A DNA stretch of 64,000 bases from Labia minor. Lineage: Eukaryota; Arthropoda; Insecta; Dermaptera; Spongiphoridae. The notes beneath the pieces were generated by a model. The model was not told the origin of the DNA. It ran no database searches and worked only from the letters and a program-made list of their open reading frames with translations. The translations under genes were made by a program, and so were the position numbers. Where the stretch lies: assembly GCA_963082975.1 (NCBI GenBank), contig OY720344.1:84184053-84248052 (forward strand), given 5' to 3'. Positions 35,220 to 45,655 of this stretch are shown in pieces (the first letter of the stretch is position 1; each line of letters begins with the position of its first letter).

Positions 35220-36050
35220 CGTAGTGTTAGTAGAGCCTGTGCTGGGCCGATGTTGTGTCGCGGCGCCAAGTGCTGCGTTGCATAATGCGCCACCGGCAGC
35301 GCTGACTGCTCTTCCAGCTGGAGAATTTCCTGCGCTAGCACCATTCTTGTGACTTATTTCTAGATAACTATGCGCCTCCAAGTGACTTTGCGCTCGTCGT
35401 TCTTCGAGGACAATCTTCCGAGCAGCCCGGAAGATTTTATAATAGACGACCATCATGACCGTGAGCGGAATATAGAAACTGCCAAGCGTTGCATAAATCT
35501 GATAGCCAAAGTTCTGGCATACAACGCAGAGTTGTGCGTGATTGCCGTGCTCATTGCCGAGAATGAGTAGTGGCGGTAAGCTTATACAAGCAGCACCCAG
35601 CCAGACAAGACTAACACAGGCGATCATTCGCCGAGGTGTACGTTTGACACCATATTCGAGTGGTTTAGTGATCGCATAGTAGCGGTCCACCGAGATCATG
35701 CACAGATTAAGAATAGATGCTGTGCAGCTGAGTACATCGAACGAGACCCAGAGATCGCAAAGTACCGGACCGAATGCCCACCGGCCGAGGATCTCATACC
35801 AGAGGGCCATCGGCATGACGAGAAGTGCAACGCACAGATCGCTTACCGCGAGGGATACAAGCAAATAATTGCAGGGGCGTCGTAGTTTGCGTACTAAACA
35901 AACAGCAATACAGACGAGCACGTTACCAACCACCGTGCCGACAATCACACACAAAAGAACAAGACCAATGACAACGGCCTCGCCGGCCGAGTACGGCTCT
36001 GAGGCCTCCTCCAACGCCGCGGACCCGTTGCCAGCAGCCCGCGACGACAT
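35220..36050 (-). CDS. 5-HT7: serotonin receptor 5-HT7-like, exon with TM1-TM5
   Basis: Rhodopsin-family GPCR. Numbering from the ATG at 36050: an N-glycosylation sequon NGS at 8-10 in a short extracellular N-terminus; TM1 with GNVLV (N43); TM2 with LAVSD (D71); C98 for the conserved disulfide; TM3 with D105, the amine-binding Asp; DRY at 122-124; KPLEYGVKRTPRR in loop 2; TM4 with W150 and ISLPPLLILG; TM5 with P195 in SFYIPL; then RAARKIVLEE starting loop 3. The TM3-TM5 blocks match insect 5-HT7 receptors more closely than other amine receptors known to me. Vertebrate and insect 5-HT7 couple through Gs to raise cAMP. The exon is GC-rich in AT-rich surroundings, consistent with selection on coding sequence. 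It ends at codon 277 on a GTAAGT donor. TM6, TM7 and the tail must lie in later exons not seen here. A close amine-receptor paralogue is the main alternative. Confidence 0.9.
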
Positions 36051-36159
36051 CACCGCTAGTGGCGATCTTCCACCGCCATCGCCTTCGGCAGCGGCCGCTA
36101 CCCGCCAACCATCGCAACTTGAGAAGCCTCTATAGGCGGCAGAGGCCACCCACCGACAC
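36051..36159 (-). other. 5-HT7: probable 5' untranslated part of the receptor exon
   Basis: The frame stays open upstream to the exon start but has no ATG; the codon at 36149 is GTG. It would read CRWVASAAYRGF. I prefer the ATG at 36050, which has G at -3. If an upstream exon supplies an ATG in frame, this segment would be coding. Confidence 0.6.
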
Positions 36160-36176
36160 CTGAAACAGAAAGAGAA
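36160..36176 (-). other. 3' splice site before the receptor exon
   Basis: TTCTCTTTCTGTTTCAG precedes position 36159: a strong pyrimidine tract with CAG. At least one further upstream exon, probably untranslated, is implied to the right. Confidence 0.85.
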
Positions 36177-36524
36177 TCACCAAATCATTAACAAACATCA
36201 TTCCTATTTCAATTATTCAACAGAATCCACCCCCTAAACCCTTCACCCTTTTGGTTTTCAATTTGAATTTCTATTGGTTTAAATTAAAAACAAATTGGAC
36301 CATCGGTGAATTATTTATTCTTTTGTTGTTTTATTTATAAAATTCAATATTTACACATCATTCTATTGACTTTTTAGTGAGGCAACAATAAAAAAATTTA
36401 AAAAAAGCAATTAAATAAATACTTTGTATTCTTAATAGAATTCTTCTTAATAATTCTACTAAATCTTATCTATTTAATCTAATCTTATTATGCTAGCTAA
36501 ATATTGTTTGTATATCTTATCTTC
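36177..36524 (-). other. intron upstream of the receptor coding exon
   Basis: AT-rich, no coding sequence. A TGCTAGCTAAA-type direct repeat begins near 36491. Confidence 0.5.
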
Positions 36525-36830
36525 TTTTGCTAGCTAAAATTGTTTGTTTGTTTGTATAGATATATGTAAATGGGTTCACAGAAACCGCTCTAACGATTTT
36601 TTTTAAATTCACACCAGAGATAGTATTTATAAAAAAAAATTGAGTTTTATTGATCACATCTCTGGAAAAAATCATCTTCATTAGTTTTTTTTTAATTTAA
36701 ATTGATATGACGTCACAGCCACCGCCTGTGAGATATATATCTATTCTTAAAATAAAATTAAAAATATTTATATTATATTCATATTTGTTTTTTATTTAAT
36801 TAATAGATACATTTAAATAATTTGAAATTG
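36525..36830. repeat. family A-related fragment with one CRE
   Basis: Matches the family A body: AAAAAATCATCTTCATTAG, TGACGTCA (36708-36715), TAAAATTAAAAATATTTATA and AATTTGAAATTGT. It lacks the ACCGACC end and the terminal hairpin. Lies in the receptor intron. Confidence 0.65.
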
Positions 36831-36944
36831 TCTCACAACATTTAGAACATTTATCTTTATTTGATTCGATATAGGAGAATTAAATGACGTCATCAATTTA
36901 TTATACAGCGACTCTGTAAATATAAAATATTATACTATACTATA

Positions 36945-37075
36945 CTAGCTGTTCAATCAGTATATTAGATAAAACATTTATTTGTTTTTGTGTTCTTAAT
37001 TTTAATATATTTTAATTTAACCAGTAAATTAATTATATATTATTATTGTAAATGTTATATCTAACTATCTCTATG
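36945..37075 (-). mobile_element. Helitron-type 3' end module, copy 3
   Basis: On the minus strand ends in CAGCTAG followed by TATAG. Body matches 22160-22300. The terminal hairpin has been deleted. The adjacent non-LTR 3' edge is split by a MITE. Confidence 0.6.
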
Positions 37076-37083
37076 CTCTACGG

Positions 37084-37549
37084 CAGAGGTTCTTAAACCT
37101 TTGTACTCCGCGGACCCCCACTTGAAAAAAAAATTTTTGACGGACCCCATCCCAACTTTAGGTACTTTACGTCATTTTATTAGTTAATTTCTGGCTTACG
37201 ATCTCATAAGAACAAGGATATATGATGGATATTTCTAACAGTGATTGGTGAATAACGATTTTTTTGCATATAGTAGAACACATTTTATTAGAAATTATAA
37301 TATTGAAGAAAGAAAATTCAGCTAAATATGAAGATGGAAACGGTAGCAATAGTTTTCTTGCACATTTCGTTGAATTTGGGTTTTGATCTCTGTTTCCTCA
37401 CAAAAAGCCATGCCATCGCTTCTTTTATATTAATTAAAGTTTTAACTGACTCATCATTTTCTCGTGCACCTGTACGATGGCTTTGCGGACCCCCAGTAAA
37501 GACTTCGCGGACCCCCAGGGGTCCGCGGACCACAGTTTAAGAACCTCTG
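37084..37549. mobile_element. hAT-type MITE with perfect 8-bp target duplication
   Basis: 466 bp. Ends CAGAGGTTCTTAAAC on both sides (inverted), with GTCCGCGGACC palindromes inside. CTCTACGG flanks it at 37076-37083 and 37550-37557. It interrupts the CTCTACGG of a non-LTR remnant. Internal frames of about 70 codons show no transposase motif. Confidence 0.92.
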
Positions 37550-37557
37550 CTCTACGG

Positions 37558-37610
37558 TAGTCGAAAGTTCTTGGCCGCAACATCTACATTTCTCGAAGTG
37601 TCCCTTCATA
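37558..37610 (-). pseudogene. short non-LTR remnant
   Basis: TCGAAAGTTCTTGGCCGCAA and following bases match the 3' end of 17341-17960. Confidence 0.7.
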
Positions 37611-38035
37611 CAGTGTGAATCCACCCATAATAATACCTTACTTGAAAATGAAAATCCAATTATGAGATCAAAATTAAAATTATTTATTCATATAATCTTG
37701 AATGTTTTCAGTGTTTTATATATAATTTAAAAAGGCCAATATTAGAAAATAAAATTAAAAATATAATAAAATATAAATATAAATATAACATAAAAAATAA
37801 AAACATAAACATTCTTTGAATGACAACATGTAGATATCGAATTTTAAAAAATTAATTTCTGAGATATGCAACAATATTGTGATGAAATTTCATCGAAATC
37901 GGTTCAGCCAATTTTCCTGACAGAAAGCCTTAATTTCTGCGGTTATTGAATATATATTGATAAAAATAGAGGTTTAGTATGTTCTTTTAAATTATTTGAA
38001 TGGCGATTCGGTGAATCAAATATTAATATTACCAG
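37611..38035. repeat. segment repeated in inverse at 60096-60300
   Basis: GAAAATCCAATTATGAGATC, TCATATAATCTTGAATGTTT and AAAAAGGCCAATATT recur on the opposite strand at 60100-60290. With 36830-37075 it forms a larger inverted duplication in the window. Confidence 0.6.
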
Positions 38036-38146
38036 CCAAACCCAATTGTAATAATTAATTAAAAAATTTTAAAATTTTTAAAGTATATAAAAATAAATTG
38101 TATAAATTTGTTAAAGGGTCGAGCGATAGCTCGGTGTCCTAGGTAT
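38036..38146 (+). repeat. family D element, copy 2
   Basis: Ends in GGGTCGAGCGATAGCTCGG, then TGTCCTAGGT. The hairpin CGAGC-GATA-GCTCG is at 38120-38133. The following 38150-38270 (TCTGTTTGTATGTTATTA, GAATGGCGATTCG) is also shared with 59340-59450 in inverse. Confidence 0.7.
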
Positions 38147-38314
38147 ATATTTTATATCAACAGGCCTACTTTTCTGTTTGTATGTTATTAATTGAATGGC
38201 GATTCGATGAATCAGGTATTAATATTACCAGCCAAATCCAATAATAATGAATCATTTTTTTTAACTTAATTAGAGAGAAGAGGCTCGGGGTCCAGGTACT
38301 ATTAATTATACTAG

Positions 38315-38470
38315 CAAAAATTGTATATACCTATCTTTGTATATATTTGAGATATTAAACTGCTCGATGAATTTTGTTGAAATTCACACTATATATATAA
38401 TATTTATAAAGAAAAATCGATCTGTATTTGTTTAAGCCACTAGAAAAATCAACTTTATTAGTATTTTCTT
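38315..38470. repeat. family A-related fragment
   Basis: Matches 33905-34060: ACTAGCAAAAATTGTATA, TATATTTGAGATATTAA, AGAAAAATC and TATTAGTATTTTCTTAATT. No TGACGTCA here. Confidence 0.55.
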
Positions 38471-38804
38471 AATTTTTGCTATTCTTTTATAATTCATATT
38501 GTATTAATATTTTTTTATATTTAAAATAATTTAATATATATTATTTAATTTCGAAATAAAATTAAAAATATTTATTTTAATAATATTTTAGAATAAAATT
38601 ACGAAATATATTTATCAATCCCCCACGCAAAAAAAAAAAATTATGAAGTTATTAAGGTTCATAAAGGAAGGAATTTCAAATAAATTGTTGAATAAATTTG
38701 ATCTAATAATATTAAATAAATTATATTATATTAATTAAATATCAGTAGTAATCCTTAGTCGAAATAGTGTATAAGATATTTGAAAGCTACTTTGAAAAAT
38801 ATAA

Positions 38805-38884
38805 AATTGTAAAATTTTTAAAATTTATAATAATAAATTGTATAAATTTGTTAAAGGGTCGAGCGATAGCTCGGTGTTCCAGGT
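38805..38884 (+). repeat. family D element, copy 3
   Basis: Hairpin CGAGC-GATA-GCTCG at 38860-38873, followed by GTGTTCCAGGT. Sequence after this point differs from other copies, so the element probably ends here. Confidence 0.7.
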
Positions 38885-40204
38885 AAAAGTATTTAAGTTA
38901 ATCGACACTCTAGGCAGATTCCTTTTCTCATCCTCAAATAGTTTTTTTGAAAATAATTGACTTTAGAAATTTAATTCTTCATTTAAAGAAAAATTTGTAA
39001 GAAACATATTAGGAACTATAAGAAATAAATGATTTGCTTCCCTTTTTCTCTAAATTGGAAATTGTATAGCTTTATCAGTATCTTATGGATGATTAACATT
39101 GAATCAATTAAAGTATTAAAAGCCACAATTGAATTTCGACTCGAGCCTCTTTCATTGAATGCTCAAGGGATGTATATTTGATAATGGAAATTAATCTATG
39201 AATACAATTGAGGTCAACATATTCCATTCATTCCATTAATACGAATTATAAGCGATGCATTAAAAATAAAGCATACTTTTCTTTTCTTTGTGAAAACCTA
39301 TAATTAAAAATATGAATTATTTTTTTGGGATTTATTCGCTAATTGATTTTCTTTGATTTATTTTTTTATAAGGTATAAATTGGATTGTTCAATTCATGTT
39401 AAATAAGATCGACAATTTAACGATTCAAAGCAAATAAGAGAGAAATTGACTTTTCTTATCAATTGAAATTTCGTTTTATTTTTTTTATTTATCATTAAAT
39501 TTTATTTTCAGTTCATATATATATATATATATATATATAAATGGAAAAATAGATAGAAAAAAGGGTAGAGGGGTAAGGGATGGATATTCATCTTGCTCTA
39601 AAAGAAGCATAGAGAAAGATTGCTAGTGGTGGGTGGTAGTGACAGGTAGAAAGAGAGAGAGAGAGAGAGAGAGAGCTCGGGTGGTGGATGGCAGGGAGAG
39701 AGCAGCAATTCCTTCGAATCGCTATTAATGTTGAAAGCTTTCTGAGAGCCTCTCTTTAAGAATTGTTCTTCGACTACCGTTCGAAACAAACAAAATAAAT
39801 AAATAAATAAAAGAGATGGACTGTCTTTGTCAGAATCAATAGAAAATAAATACATTTTTGCATGTTAGTCTGTTTTCAGAATTGGAATCATTTTCAAATC
39901 TAGAAATTAGAATACTAATACAAGGGGAATTAGTTAAGACAAATTTCTAATAGAGTAAATTAATTTCTTAATTAAATGACAGAAACAATCACTTTAGAAC
40001 GTAATTGATTATTTGAAAACTTTAGAATAACGTTAGTTAAAATTTAGATTTTTGGAATCCCATTTGAATTTGATTAATTTAAAATTTTATTAAAATATAA
40101 AATTTTTCCAAAGAATTGATTTATTTTGGGGTGAAATATAAAAAATAATTACACTTAGGGTTGTGGAAAATTAAAAAATTATGAAAAAAAGATGATTTCA
40201 GGCT
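38885..40204. other. AT-rich DNA with microsatellites
   Basis: (TA)n at about 39514-39539 and (GA)n at about 39653-39675. No gene seen; frames over the GA run are low-complexity. Confidence 0.5.
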
Positions 40205-40470
40205 CAGGATAAGGATAGTTGGAGGAATGTGAATTACTGTGACAAAAAAGTGATGAATTTAGCAATTACAATAAAATATATTTTTCATAAAAGAACCTAG
40301 TAAGAATTGAGAATTAAGAATCCGGCGCTCTTCGCACCTAGACAGAGGGCTCTGCCCCCTTTACCCCCAATGTAATACATAGTAATTTATTGAAAATTTT
40401 TATGCGAAATATTTTAAATCATTTTAATTCTATCAGTATATTAAAATATTCATATACACGACGGGGTTCA
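40205..40470. repeat. decayed non-LTR and Helitron end pieces
   Basis: CAGGATAAGGATAGTTGGAG at 40205-40240 resembles the 3' part of the 21340 element. 40321-40385 (GGCGCTCTTCGCACCTAGAC) is the minus-strand Helitron end, cut within the hairpin. Confidence 0.55.
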
Positions 40471-40857
40471 GTGTATATATCTCCTTTGTTAATAATTTTT
40501 GAATAGCATATCTTCTATTTTCGACTTTTAAATTGTTTATAAACTGTATTAATAATGACAACACATTCTGTTATTATATGAAAATTTCTGTATAGATATC
40601 TTCAGCAAAATGAACATGGTTTAATAAACCAATGTTTAATTTATATCATCATAGGACATCTTTGCTAAAAAAAAATTTACTTTTAATATTATAGAATATT
40701 AGTACTTAAAATAAAAATTTAAATATAAACATTCTTTGTATGGAAATTTCTAGAATTATTAATTTTATATATATATTGAGTGACAACTTCTTATCTGAGC
40801 CACCAGAGTCGCCACATGGAGCGTTGTTTATTTGGGTTGGGTCGGTTTTTTGCACAT

Positions 40858-40892
<35 letters not shown>

Positions 40893-41840
40893 GAACGAAT
40901 CAACTTTTTTGAAATTTTCAACCTTATACCTTATACTTGGGTCATGACGGTTCTAATGATACCCGAACCATTAAGATCCATCAAGCCGTTTAGGATTGCA
41001 TAGTCGTTTAATTATAAAGATATTTTCAGTTAAAAACTCATTTGTATTTTTAATTAAATTAAATTAAATACTGCAAATTAATTTTAAAACAATTTTTATT
41101 TTAATGTTGAGTGTTTTAATTTTGAATAAATTATTTGTCAACAAATTAATAAGCAATAAAAAATATAATTAACATTTTCAGATTAAATTATTAATTTTTA
41201 TTGTTTAAAGTTATTAAATTTGCTTGTAATTAAATGTATTATTATATCATCACTATGTCAAAAATTTACAAGGTAAAGTATAAATTTATTTTTAAAAAGT
41301 AAGATTCTATATTATTCCAACTTTATTTCAATTAAATATTTAAAAACAATACCTTCGTAAATTAATTAATAATTTTCTTAACTTCTTCATTTTTATATAC
41401 GAATTAAAAAGTTAATAAAAAAATAATATGAAAGAACTTTGTAGTTTGGTAGTAGAATATTTTTAAAATAATCAAATTAAATGAAATCAAACGACCGTAA
41501 TATATTTAATTATAAAATTGATTTAATCGTAGAAGATTGAAGTTTTAAGTAAAAGAGACCAAAAAAAAGGTTGCGCGTAGTCAGCAAAGCATTGAAACTT
41601 TTTCAAATGAAATTTGTTCGCAAAGTTTTTATTTAATCATTTAATTAAGAATAAAGTAGACAAGAATAAAATGAGGTGTTCTTATAAGTATATGAGTTGT
41701 TTGAAATATATGGGGGTGGAACTTTAGAGAACAATGCTACAGCTTAATGAAATGTAGAATAAAAAATAATCCAAATTATGTGTGTGTGAATATTGTAAAA
41801 ACTCTAACTAATTATCTTAACTTTGTTACTTATATTTAAC

Positions 41841-41878
<38 letters not shown>

Positions 41879-42919
41879 TGATTACTTATACCAAATCTTT
41901 ACCCGTTGTAAATTATAAAGTTACTTTTAAAACTAAAAACATCAATTATACTGATAAAAGTAATTTTATTATAAAACTTCTTATATATATAATTCTGTAA
42001 AGTTAATTAATTTATTATTAAAGATTGACTTTATATAATTTTTATAATAATTTGATAAGAATTTGAATTTAATGCTTAATGATTTGTATGGAGTAGTTAA
42101 TTATATATTTATGTTATGTGTTGAATTATGCTATTTGGAATGGCAATCCGGAATTTTGACTAAAATTGTGAGCTGTCTCAATTCTAAGCTTGTTAATCTA
42201 TATATAATGAGACAGAGAGGTTGGAATTTCTGGCATTCCTGATTGATTGTACATGGCCATGAGGTCCATTAAAGAAGTCTTATCGTGACTAAGAAACAAG
42301 GGGTTGTTCAAGGGGTAGGAACACGTGACTGACTATTCCCCTTCGAAACTGCCTTGACCTTTCGAAAATAATGAATGATGAATACCAAACACACCCACGC
42401 CAACCAACCCTTTTTCCATTCTAACACACAGTAAATCTCTCTAACAGGTAATCTATATTTAAATTCAAACGGAAACAAAATAGTTAATAACCGGAGGAAA
42501 AATCGGAAACAAGAGATTCTATTACAATAGAATTAGATTTATATAAATTAAAAATGGATGGGAGAAAAAAACAAACATTGCACTAATATTTGGTTTGAGA
42601 TGTGTGGTGGTGGGAGTTTTTAAGAATAAACTTATATATGGTACTATTTTAGATGAGTGGAATGGGTGATTGTTTGGTGTGTGGTGGTAATTCCAACAGC
42701 GTTTGGAGCGGAGTTGTAGTTTGTTGCAGGTTCACGGCAAGGATTTCTCTCAGCTAATGTTACAAAAGAGGATTAACGTTTAATATTCAGAATCAAGGTA
42801 GAAAAGCGTCTTTTTCATTGGATATTTGGAACCACAAAGGGAAAGGAAAGGGAAATGAAGGTAGGGATTTGAAATTGAAGAGCCTGGGGTTTAAGAAGGA
42901 TGAAATTAATATTTTAATA

Positions 42920-42961
<42 letters not shown>

Positions 42962-44384
42962 AAAATTGTAAATCTCTACCATATATTTAAATGATTAGTT
43001 AATATGTATTCTTTACTTTTACTATAAATAAATAGAAATAATTAAATAACTAAATAAAATATATATATAAACTTAGTAATTTATGTACTTAAAACAATAT
43101 ACTTAAATGACTGTAGTCGTTTTCAGAAATAAATTTCCATAAAATTTAATCAAGTTTCTGTCTTTTGTTAATTATTCAAACTAAGTAATAAATAAATAAT
43201 TTATCTATACTCCTTACAAATTGATAAAGTAATTTATCACAAATGTTCCAAAGTCCTATGAAAATTATATTATCGAGATTAGGTGGAAAATTTTGTAAAC
43301 ATAAACAAAGAATTAAGATCGATTAAATTAATTGATTGATTTAAAAATTAAAAAATGCAATATATAATTCTACCAATAAATATTTTAAATTTTTACTTTA
43401 TTTATTGATTTTATGTTGATTAAGTCACTTATTATTCCTTAGAGAAGAAAAACATTTTTTTTTAATTTTAAAGTTTTGAGTAATATTTTTTTTTTTTTGT
43501 AGCTATATAATTTGTTGAAAGCCAAAATTTTTACAAGAAATGGGCTCAAATTTATTTAAATCTAAACAAAGAAAATTGTATTTTATTTATTTATTTTCTG
43601 CCTTTATTTTAGCATATTCTACCATAAACACTGGGGAAAATCAACAATAAGGAGTCGCGTTAAATAAATATAAAATTATATATGTTAAAAAAAATAAATA
43701 TATTTTATTATTAAGGACTTAATTCGCTTAGAGTCCGCAAATGATCGCCAATATGTGTTCTAGAGGTAATCTCGCTTATAATTAATTGGAATTGTCTTGA
43801 ATATATTGAAAACAAAAAAAAAAACTAGGAGTAAAAAGAAGAAAATAGGATTTGAAAAGCCAAATAAATTTTCTAATTTGATTATTATTCAGTCAGAATT
43901 TATAATTTATAGGATGTTTTTGTAACAATCTTAGTTGAAATTAAGTAAAAATTTATATTTAATTTACTATAAATTACGTTTTGAATTTAAAATTAATCTT
44001 AATTTTATTGTAAATAAAAAGGACGATATTGTATTTTTAAATGTGAATTTAGCAAAATAGTTTAATACAAAACTTATTTGATTTATATTTAAAAATATAT
44101 TTTAAATTTTATGGGAGTCAAAATATTAAAGAATAGTGAGGTTAAATTAAGAATATTAAATAGATATTTAAACAAATCATAAATTGATAAATTAAAATAT
44201 AAAATAAAACAACACAAAATCAATCTCTCGCTCTGTTCAGAAAAATTTATGAAATTAAAAAGAACCAAAAAAAAAAAAAAAATTTCAAAGAAATTTATAA
44301 AACTAATTGAAATTAGTAATATTTATAAATAATGCATGATAATAAAAATAAAATAAAATTGCACATCTTTTTAAATTTCTAAAG
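40471..44384. other. AT-rich DNA, no gene seen
   Basis: Simple repeats only: (CT)n at about 40860-40889, (TTA)n at about 41844-41878, (TA)n at about 42922-42957. 42150-42850 is less AT-rich but without a convincing frame. Confidence 0.45.
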
Positions 44385-44413
44385 GTACCACAGGGTGAGA
44401 GGTTAGCATAGCT

Positions 44414-45393
44414 TTTTTTTTTTTTTTTTTTGAGGAAGGGGAAATCCTCATGGACACCTCGTGTATCGCTATACACCGAGGTAGTGCAGGACTTCTACCT
44501 GCTAAAACCCCTTCCTTGGCCCCACGAGTCCCCCTCGGAACTGCCCTTACGCATTACTTCGAGAGAGAAGGCCTTGGTGGTTGTAGTCCTTTACATTGCT
44601 GTCCGGTTCTTGTTTTTTAGGATGTCTCTACACAGGCATCCAACTGTCTCCCAATGTTCCCTTCCCCTCAGCATGACTTCTATGAGGTTGTCTGCTTTAA
44701 GTTGGGTGCCCAATTTTTCCTCTGCCTTCTGCCTCAATTCCTGCCAGATAACGCAACTGAATAAGGCATGCTCGGTCGTGTCGACAGTCTGGCATGCCTC
44801 GCATAGGTCGGTGTCAGACTTCTTTATCCTGTGGAGATAAGCACGGAAATTGCAGTGCCCACTCAGGAACTGAGTCAGCTGGAAGTCCAGCTCTCCATGT
44901 TTCCTCTCGAGCCACACGTTCAATTTGGGTATGAGCCTCCAGGTCCACCTGCCCTCGTCGGCTCCATCCCATCTTCGTTGCCATTGCTCTAGTAGACATT
45001 CTCTGTTGAAGGTCTTAGAGGCACCCGCTCCATGATTGTAAGCTCTCTCTTTTATTAAAAGGTCGATGGGAGGGACAGCGGCGAGCACCTGCAAAGCCGC
45101 ACCTGAGACAGTTCTGTAGGATCTACAGACCCGAATGAGGGTTTTTCTCTGTGTTTTTAATAATAAGTTGTTATATTTCTTTCGTTTTAGTGCTCCGGCC
45201 CACACCGGAGCAGCATACGTCAGTATCGAGGTGACCACCGAGTTGAGGATTCTCCTAGTGCCGGTCCCCGGTCCCCCACGTTAGGCATTATTCTTTGGAG
45301 CGCTGTAATTGTTTTTGTCGCCTTGGCAGTTGCCGCCGCGATGTGATCCCCCCAGGTCAGGGATCTATCCAGGGTGACTCCTAAATATTTAAG
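44414..45393 (-). mobile_element. 5'-truncated non-LTR retrotransposon
   Basis: Flanked by GGTTAGCATAGCT at 44401-44413 and 45394-45406, with a 19-nt T run (poly-A tail on minus) at 44413-44431. The 5' end is cut inside the reverse transcriptase, at LKYLGVTLDRSLTWGDHI. The frame shifts near 45238, then stays open for 215 codons: ILTYAAPVWAGAL, then a C-terminal Cys/His block CEACQTVDTTEHALFSC. This pattern fits the R1/Jockey group of insect elements. It is a typical dead-on-arrival insertion and fairly young. Confidence 0.9.
44591..45393 (-). pseudogene. R1/Jockey-type reverse transcriptase, C-terminal part
   Basis: Codes for the region after the catalytic core. KYLGVTLD and AAATAKATKTITALQRIMPN lie in one frame (45393 to about 45240). 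TSILTYAAPVWAGALKRKKY to the C-terminus lies in another (45238-44591). A putative zinc-binding CEAC...EHALFSC lies about 60-80 residues before the end. The catalytic YADD motif is not included because of 5' truncation. Confidence 0.88.
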
Positions 45394-45655
45394 GGTTAGC
45401 ATAGCTGGCTCACATTTTCGTGGTCCCGGGTTCAAGTCCCAGGCCTGGCAAGAGAATTTCTTTAGCTGGGGTCTATGGGACGGAGTCAACCCATCCTTCG
45501 GGATCAACTTTGGGAGGATAGAGCCTCCGATCAAGAAAATTAAGGTAAAGGTTGATAGGACCAGTTCTATTAATCAGAGGACACCTAATTGATATAACCG
45601 ACTTGATAGGCGTTGTCCTTGCGTAGGATGTTCAAAAGTCGGAAGTTTTTTTTTA

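Larger units (their letters stand above)
44385..45655 (+). mobile_element. tRNA-derived SINE split by a non-LTR insertion
   Basis: Outer parts 44385-44413 and 45407-45655 join to a tRNA-like head: A-box-like TTAGCATAGCTGG and B-box GGTTCAAGTCC (about 45432). A 200-bp body follows, ending near a T run at 45648. A truncated non-LTR element with a 13-bp duplication lies inside. Confidence 0.7.

Noticed and set aside
35370-36135. Plus-strand open frames opposite the receptor exon
   Set aside because: Antisense shadows of the GC-rich coding exon; no motifs of their own.
36147-36149. Start of the receptor protein at 36149
   Set aside because: The codon is GTG, not ATG, and lies only 10 bases from the splice acceptor. 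The ATG at 36050 gives a sensible short N-terminus.
39598-39855. Minus frame over the GA repeat
   Set aside because: Codes for Ser-Leu repeats caused by a microsatellite.
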